Part shown: positions 19,354-27,485 of the stretch, in pieces | How positions within the stretch are numbered: the first letter of the stretch is position 1 | How the letters are laid out: each line of letters starts with the position of its first letter | Origin: Tenacibaculum piscium | GTDB taxonomy: Bacteria; Bacteroidota; Bacteroidia; Flavobacteriales; Flavobacteriaceae | Assembly (NCBI RefSeq): GCF_021390715.1 | Contig: NZ_JAJGWT010000004.1 | Location: 306-64,305, forward strand | DNA length: 64,000 bases | Direction of reading: 5' to 3' | Made by a program: the position numbers and the translations under genes | Notes under the pieces: model-generated | The model's database searches: none | The model's input: only the letters and a program-made list of their open reading frames with translations | What the model was told of the DNA's origin: nothing

Positions 19354-20748
19354 ATGATACAAAATGATACTATTATTGCTATGGCAACTCCATCAGGTGT
19401 TGGTGCTATTGCCGTTATCCGACTTTCTGGTGAAAAAGCTATTGAAATAGTGAACACTTTTTTTAAGTCGATAAAGAAAAAAAAATCGCTACTTACTCAA
19501 AAAACACACACGCTACATTTAGGACATCTTATAAATAATAATATTGTTTTAGATGAAGTTTTAGTTTCTATCTTTAAAAATCCAACATCATATACTGGCG
19601 AAAATGTCGTAGAAATTTCTTGTCATGGTTCGGTATTTATTCAGCAAGAAATTATTCAATTATTTTTAAAAAATGGTTGTAGAATGGCGGATAATGGTGA
19701 ATTTACCATGCGTTCTTTTTTAAACGGAAAAATGGATTTAAGCCAAGCCGAAGCTGTTGCAGATGTTATTGCCTCAAATTCTGCGGCAAGTCATCAAATG
19801 GCGATTCAGCAAATGCGTGGCGGAATTACCAACGAATTAAAAGACCTTCGTATACAATTATTAGATTTTGCGGCATTAATTGAGCTTGAATTAGATTTTT
19901 CTGGTGAAGATGTAGAATTTGCCGACCGAACTAAATTTAAAGAATTAGTAGCTAAAATCACGTTTGTTTTAAAACGATTAATTGATTCTTTTGCCTTTGG
20001 AAATGCGATGAAAAATGGAATTCCTGTGGCAATTATCGGAGAACCAAACGTTGGGAAATCGACTTTATTAAACACGCTTTTAAACGAAGAAAAAGCTATT
20101 GTTTCAGATATTGCAGGAACTACTCGTGATGCCATTGAAGATGATTTAATTATTGATGGTGTTGCCTTTCGTTTTATTGATACCGCAGGAATTCGAGAAA
20201 CTGAAGATATTATTGAAAATATCGGAATTAAAAAAGCGTACGAAAAAGCTGAAAATGCACAGTTAATTATATTTTTAATTGATGCTAATAAATTCTCGTA
20301 TGCTAGTGAAGAATTTTTACAAGAAATTGAAACTATAAAAGAACGTTTTCCGAACAAACGTTTGTTAGTTATCGCTAATAAAATAGATACGTTATCGTGT
20401 CATGACACGGCTATTTTAAAATCAGAAATTGATCCTTTAATTTTAGTATCAGCAAAACAAAAAACAGGTATTATTGAGCTAAAAGCCGAATTGACATCTT
20501 TAGTAAATACAGGTGCTTTAAGTAATAATGAAACAATTGTTACTAATTCTCGTCATTTTGAAGCTTTAAACAATGCCTTAACAGCAATAACATCTGTACA
20601 ACAAGGAATTGATTTAGAAATTTCTACAGATTTATTTTCTATTGATATTCGCGAATGTTTACGTCATTTAGGAAATATTACAGGTGAATATGATGTCGAT
20701 AAAGATATTTTAGGACATATTTTCGGTAATTTCTGTATAGGAAAGTAA
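19354..20748 (+). CDS. mnmE: tRNA uridine-5-carboxymethylaminomethyl modification GTPase
   Basis: This 464-residue protein forms, with MnmG, the complex that modifies wobble uridine 34. The N-terminal tetrahydrofolate-binding domain begins IAMATPSGVGAIAVIRLSG. The inserted G domain has G1 GEPNVGKS (about 229-236), G2 AGTTRD, G3 DTAG (about 276) and G4 NKID. The C-terminal FCIGK carries the catalytic Cys. The last 19 nt of the gene are part of the 28-bp attachment repeat at 20730-20757: a mobile element has inserted here while regenerating the end of the gene, so MnmE is intact. Confidence 0.97.
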   Translation: MIQNDTIIAMATPSGVGAIAVIRLSGEKAIEIVNTFFKSIKKKKSLLTQKTHTLHLGHLINNNIVLDEVLVSIFKNPTSYTGENVVEISCHGSVFIQQEIIQLFLKNGCRMADNGEFTMRSFLNGKMDLSQAEAVADVIASNSAASHQMAIQQMRGGITNELKDLRIQLLDFAALIELELDFSGEDVEFADRTKFKELVAKITFVLKRLIDSFAFGNAMKNGIPVAIIGEPNVGKSTLLNTLLNEEKAIVSDIAGTTRDAIEDDLIIDGVAFRFIDTAGIRETEDIIENIGIKKAYEKAENAQLIIFLIDANKFSYASEEFLQEIETIKERFPNKRLLVIANKIDTLSCHDTAILKSEIDPLILVSAKQKTGIIELKAELTSLVNTGALSNNETIVTNSRHFEALNNALTAITSVQQGIDLEISTDLFSIDIRECLRHLGNITGEYDVDKDILGHIFGNFCIGK

Positions 20749-20757
20749 GTACACAAA
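20730..20757 (+). other. Left attachment site (attL core) at the mnmE 3' end
   Basis: TTTCTGTATAGGAAAGTAAG followed by TACACAAA is repeated exactly at 36297-36324, in the same orientation, 15.57 kb away. The left copy spans the last six MnmE codons, including Cys-Ile-Gly-Lys-stop. The tyrosine recombinase starting 0.6 kb inside the left copy is the likely integrase. Confidence 0.92.
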
Positions 20758-20791
20758 ACAAAGGAATACCAAAACACACTAAACCGCACAA

Positions 20792-20818
20792 AACCCTCTA
20801 TTTTAGGGGGGGTTCTTA
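20792..20818 (+). terminator. Probable terminator after mnmE
   Basis: AACCCTCTA pairs imperfectly with TAGGGGGGGTT, followed by CTTATTTCT. It is inside the element and could isolate mnmE transcription from element genes. Confidence 0.45.
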
Positions 20819-20868
20819 TTTCTACTTACTATCTACTTATTGCTATTATCTGTTTATTACGTAAATAT

Positions 20869-20927
20869 TTGTACCTTACTTGTACCTTTGTCAAATCCGA
20901 GGTACAAAAACAGGGTTTGAGGTACAA
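20869..20927. promoter_or_regulatory. Four phased TTGTACC sites, putative integrase arm sites (left)
   Basis: TTGTACC occurs at 20869 and 20880, and its complement GGTACAA at 20901 and 20921; spacings of 11, 21 and 20 nt are near whole helical turns. The same pair with the same 11-nt spacing recurs near the right end (36242 and 36253). The -7-like TACCTTTG (20883-20890) overlaps the second site, so binding here could also repress the excisionase/integrase promoter. Confidence 0.6.
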
Positions 20928-21015
20928 ATATTAGTCTTTTTCGTCGGTAATGTTCCCCCTATTTTGTTCTTAGCGATACTTAAAACTATTAATAACTATT
21001 TAAAGCTATACTTTT

Positions 21016-21378
21016 ATGAGTAGTAATATTAGAGTACAAAAAGTCTGTTTAAACTGTAATATTGAATTTACAGCGAAAACCACCGTAACAAAATACTGTT
21101 CCAATAAATGCGGAAAAAGTGCATGGAAAAAAAGAAAACAAGTTGAAAAAGTTCAAAAAGCAAATAAAGCCACTAAAAGAAAAATAACAGCTCCTAAAAT
21201 TGAAGTCAATATAAAAGATAAGGAGTTTTTAACAGTTAAAGAAGTTGCAATATTATTGAATTGTACCAATAGAACAGTTTATCATTTAATTGATACAAAA
21301 AAACTAAAAGCCATTAATCTAGGTAAAAGAATAACAAGGGTAAAACGTATTCATCTTGACAAACTTTTTACCAACTAA
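21016..21378 (+). CDS. Zinc-ribbon/helix-turn-helix DNA-binding protein, excisionase-like
   Basis: This 120-residue protein has an N-terminal Cys4 motif (CLNC near 13-16, CSNKC near 29-33), a Lys-rich linker, and a C-terminal MerR/excisionase-type helix-turn-helix (FLTVKEVAILLNCTNRTVYHLI, about 71-92, then LGKRITRVKR). Such proteins act as excisionases or as regulators of the neighbouring integrase. It is the first gene inside attL, and the integrase ATG lies 14 nt after its stop codon. Role is inferred from domain and position. Confidence 0.8.
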   Translation: MSSNIRVQKVCLNCNIEFTAKTTVTKYCSNKCGKSAWKKRKQVEKVQKANKATKRKITAPKIEVNIKDKEFLTVKEVAILLNCTNRTVYHLIDTKKLKAINLGKRITRVKRIHLDKLFTN

Positions 21379-21391
21379 AAAAAACAATACT

Positions 21392-22642
21392 ATGATAAAA
21401 GTAACATTAAGACAAAAGCCAATCAGCAAAGGACGTAACAGTTTATATTTAGATTTTTACCCACCATTAGCAATAGCAGGAACAGAAAAAACCACTAGAA
21501 GGGAATTTCTAGGCTTGTTTCTTCTTATTGATAAAACAGCCTTTAAAAAAGAACTTGAAGCAATTGAAAACAAGGAACTAAAAGAAAAAGGTGAATTATC
21601 AAAAGCAACTTTACAGAAAAAAGAAGTGCTAAACAATTTAAAACCATTATCAGCAGGGCAAAAAAACACAAATAAAGAAACACTCGCAACAGCTGAAATT
21701 ATCAAACAGAAACGAATTAACGAATTAAATAAACCTGAAATTTATACTGCCTTTGAACTGGAACAACGCAAAGCAACTGAAAAAGGTAAACTATCTTTTA
21801 TTGCCTACTATCAGCAACAAATGGACAAAGCCAAAGGAAACAATTATAATGTTTGGTTATCAGCTTATAATTATCTTAATGAATACACTAAAGGCGAATT
21901 ATTATTTATTGATTTGAATGAAAAATTTTGTAATGATTTTAGAGGTTATTTACTTACTGCTAAAAGCAAAAGAAGTACTACTTCTACACTATCACAAAAC
22001 ACCGCAAAAACCTATTTTAATAAATTTAAAGCCACGTTAAAACAAGCATATAAGGATAGTATTATTTCAATTGATTTAAACGCTAAAATTGATACTATTA
22101 AAGAAGCTGATACTAAAAGAGTATTTCTGACAATTGAAGAACTTAACAAATTAGTAATAGCTGATTGTGTAAACCCTATTTTAAAACAAGCCTCTTTATT
22201 TTCAGCATTAACAGGATTAAGGTTTTCAGATATTGAAAAATTAAAATGGTCGGAAATTATAAACAATGAAGAACGAGGTTATTTTTTAGAGTTCAAACAA
22301 CAGAAAACCAAAAGCAATGAATATTTACCAATATCAGAACAAGCGCATAATTTATTAGGTAAACCAAAAGAGCCTCAGCAAAAAGTGTTTGAGGGTTTGA
22401 AATATTCAGCACACCAAAATACGTTTTTATTGAAGTGGGCAATTAATGCTGGGGTACAGAAGCATTTAACGTTCCATAGTTTTAGGCATACATACGCTAC
22501 TTTACAATTATCAGCTGGAACTGATATTTATACGGTATCAAAAATGCTAGGGCATAAAGATTTAAAAACTACTCAAATTTATGCAAAAGTAGTAGATGAA
22601 AGTAAAAGAGAAACCACCAATAAAATAAACCTGAAATTTTAA
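21392..22642 (+). CDS. Tyrosine recombinase (integrase) of the mnmE-targeting element
   Basis: This 416-residue phage-type integrase has an N-terminal arm-binding region with SLYLDFYPP, a SAM-like core-binding domain (about 120-230) and a C-terminal catalytic domain. The catalytic residues are visible: Arg in TGLRFSDIEKLKW, HSFRH (His-x-x-Arg), a downstream His in MLGHKD and the nucleophilic Tyr in QIYAKV. The start at 21392 is preferred over an in-frame ATG at 21356 that overlaps the upstream gene, since MIKVTLRQKP is a typical N-terminus. It should catalyse insertion at the conserved end of mnmE. Confidence 0.93.
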   Translation: MIKVTLRQKPISKGRNSLYLDFYPPLAIAGTEKTTRREFLGLFLLIDKTAFKKELEAIENKELKEKGELSKATLQKKEVLNNLKPLSAGQKNTNKETLATAEIIKQKRINELNKPEIYTAFELEQRKATEKGKLSFIAYYQQQMDKAKGNNYNVWLSAYNYLNEYTKGELLFIDLNEKFCNDFRGYLLTAKSKRSTTSTLSQNTAKTYFNKFKATLKQAYKDSIISIDLNAKIDTIKEADTKRVFLTIEELNKLVIADCVNPILKQASLFSALTGLRFSDIEKLKWSEIINNEERGYFLEFKQQKTKSNEYLPISEQAHNLLGKPKEPQQKVFEGLKYSAHQNTFLLKWAINAGVQKHLTFHSFRHTYATLQLSAGTDIYTVSKMLGHKDLKTTQIYAKVVDESKRETTNKINLKF

Positions 22643-22651
22643 CAGCGTAAA

Positions 22652-22815
22652 AATAAGTTTTTGTTTAGAGGTGCATTTGCTACATTAGCTACATAGATAA
22701 AAATTAAGCAGCTATAAATTAATACATTAACTTTTCTAATAAAATCCATACTACTCAACTTTTTGTTAAGTAGTACGAATAATAAGTTTTTGTTTTTTAG
22801 CTACATTATCTACAT
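22652..22815 (-). repeat. Two ATGTAG iteron units, minus orientation
   Basis: CTACAT occurs at 22680 and 22689, and again at 22801 and 22810, in 9-nt steps. Each pair is followed, in minus orientation, by AAACAAAAACTTATT (22652-22666 and 22780-22794). The same units occur on the plus strand at 27279-27312, 27410-27453 and 36104-36147. Confidence 0.6.
22717..22797 (-). repeat. About 80-bp inverted copy of 27297-27376
   Basis: Read on the minus strand this matches 27297-27376 with scattered differences. Both contain a conserved hairpin (GTACTACTT ... GAGTAGTAC) and the downstream GGATTTTAT ... AAAAGTTAAT. The two copies face each other and bracket the repeat region and helicase gene. Confidence 0.6.
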
Positions 22816-22973
22816 AAATTTATTTTCAATGTAAATTACATTGCTATATTTTTTTACGCTGAACTATAAAACCGTTCTTTTTTAATCTAGTAAAAAATGA
22901 TTATATTAATATTTTTAATGACATTAAAACATTATACGCGCGCGCGTTCCTATTATTATAACTAAATAAATGA

Positions 22974-23177
22974 CAAAAGCCCAACTTTTCAGCTATTTTA
23001 AACAACGTAGAATATAAACAATTCCAAAAAGTAACTTGGCTGGTTGTTTCTAAAAACAGAAAACGTCCAATCAATGAAATTAAATACATCAAAAATTTAG
23101 ATGATAGTGAAGTCAATGCTATTTTGAAATACTTTTAAAAAGAAGTTGATATAAACGAAGATGAAATTTTTGTTTAA
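22974..23177 (+). pseudogene. Decayed small ORF, unidentified
   Basis: One frame reads NFSAILNNVEYKQFQ, then SKNRKRPINEIKYIKNL, ending ILKYF-stop at 23138. The same frame continues past the stop as KEVDINEDEIFV-stop to 23177. No start codon fits; an ATG at 22970 opens another frame that closes after 15 codons. This looks like a gene broken by a frameshift and a nonsense change. Its last 45 bases are copied twice more, at 23852 and 24276. No family is recognised. Confidence 0.35.
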
Positions 23178-23547
23178 GATAGTATTTTTCTCTTTTTTCT
23201 CTTTTTTCTCTTTTTTCTCTTTTTTCAGGAAATTCAGGAAACACAAACAGCCGTAAATAAATGTGTACAAGAATAATGCTTTCTGCTTTTTTCGCATTTT
23301 TCGGAAAATTCGGATTTTTCGGAAAATTCGGTAAATTCGGTAAATTCGGTAAATTAAGAATATGGCTAAATGATAAGTGCAAACATTAGCAATATCTATG
23401 TATCTGCTTTTTTTCTGCTCGACTTCTGTTCCTGTTATGCTTTTTTCGTCTTTTTCGTCTTTTTCGCATTTTTCGTCTTTTTCGTCTTTTTCGGAAAATT
23501 CAGGAAAATCCCCAAAAAAAATATGTATTAATCCCGTCAAACCTACA

Positions 23548-23668
23548 TTTAGTACACCTAAACCTACATTAATCCCATCAAACCGACATTTAGTACACCT
23601 AACCCCACATTTAGTACACCTAAATTTATTTTTATATTGAAAGTAAAATAGTTTGCATATATGCAAAC
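23548..23668 (+). repeat. TTTAGTACACCTAA iterons plus 18-nt palindrome, copy 1
   Basis: TTTAGTACACCTAA occurs at 23548, 23589 and 23610 (spacings 41 and 21 nt, near whole helical turns). The perfect palindrome GTTTGCATATATGCAAAC follows at 23651-23668. A second set lies at 24649-24728. Such direct repeats beside an AT-rich tract and a replication helicase gene suggest an origin or a regulator-binding array; this is inference. Confidence 0.55.
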
Positions 23669-24648
23669 TTCACGTAATAACACCTATTTTTGATTAATTA
23701 ACGAAATAGTACACCAACAATGAGAAATTAGCAATATCTATGTATCTGAATTTTCTGTTTTTTTATGCTCGGCATCTGTTCCAGTTCTGCTTTTTCTGTT
23801 CAGACCTATTCTAATTCTGTTCGAACCTGTTCGGCATCTGTTCTAGTTCTGCTTTTAAAAAGAAGTTGATATAAACGAAGATGAAATTTTTGTTTAAGAT
23901 AGTATTTTTCTCCTTTTTCTCTTTTTTCAGGAAATTCAGGAAACACAAACAGCGGTAAATAAATGTGTACAAGAATAATGCTTTCTGCTTTTTTCGCATT
24001 TTTCGGAAAATTCGGGTTTTTCGGATTTTTCGGATTTTTCGGAAAATTAAAGAATATGGTAAAAATAATAAGTGCAAACATTAGCAATATCTATGTATCT
24101 GAATTTTCTGTTTTTTATGCTCGGCATCTGTTCCAGTTCTGCTTTTTCTGTTCAGACCTATTCTAATTCTGTTCGGCATCTGTTCCGTTCTGTTCCAGTT
24201 CTGCTTTTTCTGTTCAAACCTATTCTAATTCTGTTCGAACCTGTTCGGCATCTGTTCCCTTCTGTTCTAGTTCTGCTTTTAAAAAGAAGTTGATATAAAC
24301 GAAGATGAAATTTTTGTTTAAGATAGTATTTTTCTCTTTTTTCTCTTTTTTCAGGAAATTCAGGAAACACAAACAGCCGTAAATAAATGTGTACAAGAAT
24401 AATGCTTTCTGCTTTTTTCGCATTTTTCGGAAAATTCGGGTTTTTCGGAAAATTAAGAATATGGCTAAATGATAAGTGCAAACATTAGCAATATCTATGT
24501 ATCTGCTTTTTTTCTGCTCGACTTCTGTTCCTGTTATACTTTTTTCGCATTTTTCGTCTTTTTCGTCTTTTTCGGAAAATTCAGGAAAATCCCCAAAAAA
24601 AATATGTATTAATCACGTCAAACCTACATTAATCCCGTCAAACCGACA

Positions 24649-24728
24649 TTTAGTACACCTAACCCCACATTTAGTACACCTAAATTTATTTTTATCTTGA
24701 AAGTAAAATAGTTTGCATATATGCAAAC
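24649..24728 (+). repeat. TTTAGTACACCTAA iterons plus 18-nt palindrome, copy 2
   Basis: Two iterons (24649, 24670; 21-nt spacing) and the palindrome at 24711-24728. It is part of the second B unit; the first iteron of copy 1 has been lost here. Confidence 0.55.
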
Positions 24729-24829
24729 TTCACGTAATAACACCTATTTTTGATTAATTAACGAAATAGTACACCAACAATGAGAAAATGCCTAAAACAC
24801 ACATTAAATTAAATAATTTGTAATGTTTT

Positions 24830-24861
24830 TTGTTATTTATTAATTAATATGTTTACCTTTG
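24830..24861 (+). promoter_or_regulatory. Promoter of the element's replication gene cluster
   Basis: TTG (24830-24832), 21 nt, then TACCTTTG (24854-24861), a good Bacteroidota promoter. Transcription would start near 24868, leaving a leader of about 160 nt before the ATG at 25029. Confidence 0.7.
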
Positions 24862-24865
24862 CAAA

Positions 24866-25003
24866 GTCCTTATCAAAATAAGGCACAAAAAAAAGTGCTT
24901 ACAGCTTCCCAGCTAATAAACACTTTTGTAGTAAAATTGTATTTCTGACGTACATTTATTTACTGCAAAAGTATGAAATTAAAGGGAGTTGTAAGCATAA
25001 TTT
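24866..25003 (+). promoter_or_regulatory. Structured 5' leader
   Basis: The leader holds a local hairpin (CCTTA-TCAAAA-TAAGG, about 24867-24882) and a long-range pairing of GTGCTTACAGCTTCCC (24895-24910) with GGGAGTTGTAAGCAT (24984-24998), with one G-T pair and one bulge. It precedes the excisionase-like gene. It matches no riboswitch that I recognise. Confidence 0.45.
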
Positions 25004-25028
25004 AATAACTTTTTAATATTTCAAGCTT

Positions 25029-25361
25029 ATGCTTTTATCATTTAATGATTTACCAACAGTACTAAATGAAGTACTAGAACTACAAAAAGAGCTAAAAAAT
25101 TTAATCCTATCTCAGGAAACAAGCTCACAATCCGAAACGGAAATACCTCTAAATATTAAAGAGGTCGCAAAACTTACTCAGTTAAGCGTTCCAACAATCT
25201 ATCATTACGTATCGGAGCGTAAAATCCCTCACTACAAACAAGGCAATAAATTAAGGTTTTTTAAATCCGAAATTATCGACTGGATTAAAAGCTCCAAAAT
25301 TAAAACAGTATCAGAAATTGAAGCTGATGCTGATTTTTTACTATCTAAAAAAGCGGTTTAA
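25029..25361 (+). CDS. Helix-turn-helix excisionase-family protein
   Basis: This 110-residue protein has an N-terminal coiled region (residues 1-30) and an AlpA/MerR-type helix-turn-helix (about 40-85): IKEVAKLTQLSVPTIYHYV, then IPHYKQGNKLRFFKSEI. It is the first gene behind the promoter at 24830-24861, and the next gene starts 2 nt after its stop. It may be the excisionase or a regulator of replication genes; the gene at 21016 competes for the same role. Confidence 0.82.
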   Translation: MLLSFNDLPTVLNEVLELQKELKNLILSQETSSQSETEIPLNIKEVAKLTQLSVPTIYHYVSERKIPHYKQGNKLRFFKSEIIDWIKSSKIKTVSEIEADADFLLSKKAV

Positions 25362-25362
25362 G

Positions 25363-25617
25363 ATGACTACAACAAACCGTGAAATTTCACAAAGAAAAAA
25401 AGTACTTAACTATCTTAAAAATAACATCGCCACAGGTACAATGGTATGCGATGCTATCGGTATAACACAAAAGAGTTTTACTAGAATTAAAAGAGACCTT
25501 GAAAAAATAGGCTTATTGGCTGAAGTTAAAAAAAAGCGTTGCGAAAATACGAATCGTTTAGCATGGTATCTAACAACAAATAACGATCTGGTTACAGAAA
25601 TAAACAATCCTTACTAA
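25363..25617 (+). CDS. Small winged-helix-like protein
   Basis: This 84-residue protein reads as a winged helix-turn-helix: KKVLNYLKNNIATGTMVCDAI, then TQKSFTRIKRDLEKIGLLAEV. The ATG at 25363 is 2 nt after the previous stop; an in-frame upstream ATG at 25318 overlaps the previous gene and is less likely. Co-transcription with the excisionase-like gene suggests control of the element's excision or replication. No specific family is recognised. Confidence 0.7.
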   Translation: MTTTNREISQRKKVLNYLKNNIATGTMVCDAIGITQKSFTRIKRDLEKIGLLAEVKKKRCENTNRLAWYLTTNNDLVTEINNPY

Positions 25618-25725
25618 TTGATGGAAACACCGTAAAAAGAAAGCAAAGGCTTTTCTTAACAGATGTTTACGATACCTACTCTAATTACTTTGTATTTAAT
25701 TAGAATGTAAAAATATAGGGGCGTT

Positions 25726-25755
25726 CCTTGATACGCCCCTATTCTTAAAAAATGC
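25726..25755 (+). terminator. Terminator after the small DNA-binding genes
   Basis: TAGGGGCGT (25726-25734) pairs with ACGCCCCTA (25743-25751) around TCCTTGAT, followed by TTCTT. Small hairpins TGCTTA/TAAGCA and GGCAT/ATGCC follow before the helicase gene. Confidence 0.65.
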
Positions 25756-25817
25756 TTAATTCTAAGCAATACGGCATTACTTATGCCAAAATTTAACGAT
25801 AGTAAAGATAGTAAAAA

Positions 25818-27284
25818 ATGCAAGATAATACAACAAACATCAATGTAAATGATGTATTAGCAACCGTAGAAAACAACAATAAAGAACTTAAATTAAAGAA
25901 GTCAATAAAAAATAACGTAGAAAATATTTTAGCTGAAATACTAAAAAATACAGTAAGAATTGATTTTAGAAAATACTGTAATTTGGATAATGACAAAGAT
26001 AAACTTCAAAAAAAACATTATTTAGTTGCATCTATTGAAATATTACTAAAAAATGTAAATGATAACGGTTTTAGTTTATGTAGAAAAAACGAACAAATCT
26101 ATTTATTTAACACCGAATACTGGGAGCTACTAAATGAAGAAGTTTTTAAGGATTTTCTAGGTAAAGTATCATTAAAACAAGGAGTACAAAAATACGATGC
26201 TAAACATCATTTATTTAAAGATGACTTGTATAAACAATTTCTGTCAGATGCTGGACTTGAAGAAATAAAATCAGATAATACAACCACTTTGATAAACTTC
26301 AATAATGGAACTTTTGAAATAACACCGCATAAACAATCATTAAGGGAGTTTAAAAAGTCGGACTTCTTAACGTATCAATTACCATTTGATTACGATGTAG
26401 AAGCCACCGCACCGCAATTTCAAAAGTTTTTAGACGAGGTTTTGCCTGAAAAAGAATTACAGGAAATACTGGCTGAATATTTAGGTTACGTATTCACTAA
26501 AAATAGCGTATTAAAACTAGAAAAAGTACTATTGTTATACGGAACAGGTGCAAACGGTAAAAGTGTACTGTTTGAGGTTTTAATGGCATTGCTAGGAACT
26601 GAAAATGTAACTAACTATTCTTTGCAATCCTTAACAGCTGAAAATGGAAATTCGAGAGCAATGTTGGTAAATAAGTTACTTAATTATGCTAGTGAAATAA
26701 ACGGAAAATTAGAAAGTAATATTTTCAAATTACTTATTTCAGGCGAACCAGTAGAAGCTCGACTTTTGTATAAGAATGTACAAATTATTTCAGATTATGC
26801 ACGGTTTATGTTTAATTGTAACGAGCTACCAAAAGAAGTAGAAAATACAAATGCTTTTTTTCGTAGGTTTATAATATTGCCTTTTAGAGTAACAATTCCA
26901 CCGCATAAACAAGACAAAGGACTTTCTAAAAAGATAATTGATACGGAACTTTCAGGCGTTTTTAATTGGGTTTTAGTTGGTTTAATTAGAATACTAAAAA
27001 CAAAATCATTTACAGAAAGTAAAATAGTAGAAGACGAAATAAAACAGTATCAAAAAGAAAGCGATAGTACATTAATGTTTTTAGAAGATGAAAACTATCA
27101 AAAATCGGTAACAATTGAACGCCCACTAAAAGAAGTTTATGCTGAGTATAAAATTTACTGTTTAGAGAGCGGTTATGGTACTTGTTCCAATCGTACATTT
27201 TCTACTAGATTAAAAAAGAACGGTTTTGTAATTAAACGTAAAATGCAAGGTAATGTAGTTTACATTGAAAATAAATTAGTGTAG
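25818..27284 (+). CDS. SF3 replicative helicase, phage/plasmid P4/D5 type
   Basis: This 488-residue protein matches the C-terminal helicase half of P4-type primase-helicases. Walker A is GTGANGKS (about 241-248), motif B is LLNYASEING, motif C is FMFNCNELP, followed by an arginine-finger stretch NAFFRRFIILPF. The C-terminal part (about 400-485) resembles a winged domain. It probably unwinds the element's own origin. The TOPRIM primase function lies in the separate downstream gene. The stop codon is embedded in an ATGTAG iteron unit at 27279-27312. Confidence 0.88.
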   Translation: MQDNTTNINVNDVLATVENNNKELKLKKSIKNNVENILAEILKNTVRIDFRKYCNLDNDKDKLQKKHYLVASIEILLKNVNDNGFSLCRKNEQIYLFNTEYWELLNEEVFKDFLGKVSLKQGVQKYDAKHHLFKDDLYKQFLSDAGLEEIKSDNTTTLINFNNGTFEITPHKQSLREFKKSDFLTYQLPFDYDVEATAPQFQKFLDEVLPEKELQEILAEYLGYVFTKNSVLKLEKVLLLYGTGANGKSVLFEVLMALLGTENVTNYSLQSLTAENGNSRAMLVNKLLNYASEINGKLESNIFKLLISGEPVEARLLYKNVQIISDYARFMFNCNELPKEVENTNAFFRRFIILPFRVTIPPHKQDKGLSKKIIDTELSGVFNWVLVGLIRILKTKSFTESKIVEDEIKQYQKESDSTLMFLEDENYQKSVTIERPLKEVYAEYKIYCLESGYGTCSNRTFSTRLKKNGFVIKRKMQGNVVYIENKLV

Positions 27285-27376
27285 TAAATGTAGCACAAAA
27301 CAAAAACTTATTATTCGTACTACTTGACAAACATTTGAGTAGTACGGATTTTATCAAAAAAGTTAATTCGTTAATT
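27279..27376 (+). repeat. ATGTAG iteron unit with hairpin
   Basis: GTGTAG (27279) and ATGTAG (27288) in 9-nt steps, then AAACAAAAACTTATT, then the hairpin GTACTACTT/GAGTAGTAC. This is the plus-strand partner of 22717-22815. Confidence 0.6.
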
Positions 27377-27409
27377 TACAGGTGTTTGATTTTTTAAAAT
27401 TCTAATTCC

Positions 27410-27453
27410 ATGTAGATAATGTAGCAAATGTAGCTAAAAACAAAAACTTATTT
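27410..27453 (+). repeat. ATGTAG iteron unit, three copies
   Basis: ATGTAG at 27410, 27419 and 27428 (exact 9-nt steps), then AAACAAAAACTTATT. It lies immediately before the primase-like gene and may also be its control region. Confidence 0.65.
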
Positions 27454-27485
27454 TCGTGCCACTACAAAAAACAGCCTTTAATTTT

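Larger units (their letters stand above)
23132..24787 (+). repeat. Mosaic repeat region A-B-C-A-C-A-B
   Basis: Three units alternate. A is at 23132-23406, 23852-24101 and 24276-24505 (starts CTTTTAAAAAGAAGTTGATA, contains TTTCTC and TTCGGAAAA micro-repeats). B is at 23407-23727 and 24506-24787 (TTTTTCGTC repeats, then iterons and a palindrome). C is at 23751-23851 and 24102-24275 (TTCTGTTC/GGCATCTG repeats). The region has no convincing gene; open frames on either strand are low-complexity translations of the micro-repeats. It separates the integrase from the replication genes. Confidence 0.8.

Noticed and set aside
19354..20748. mnmE disrupted by the element
   Set aside because: The left 28-bp repeat restores the codons for CIGK and the stop, so the protein is full length.
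23097..24481. Several overlapping open frames on both strands (repeats of KREK, NPNFPKN, FSSFS) as candidate genes
   Set aside because: They are translations of TTTCTC, TTCGGAAAA and TTTTTCGTC micro-repeats, recur in several frames, and lack start signals or conserved domains.
23132..24787. CRISPR array
   Set aside because: Units are 100-320 bp, of three kinds, in mosaic order, without regular short repeats and unique spacers; no cas genes are present.
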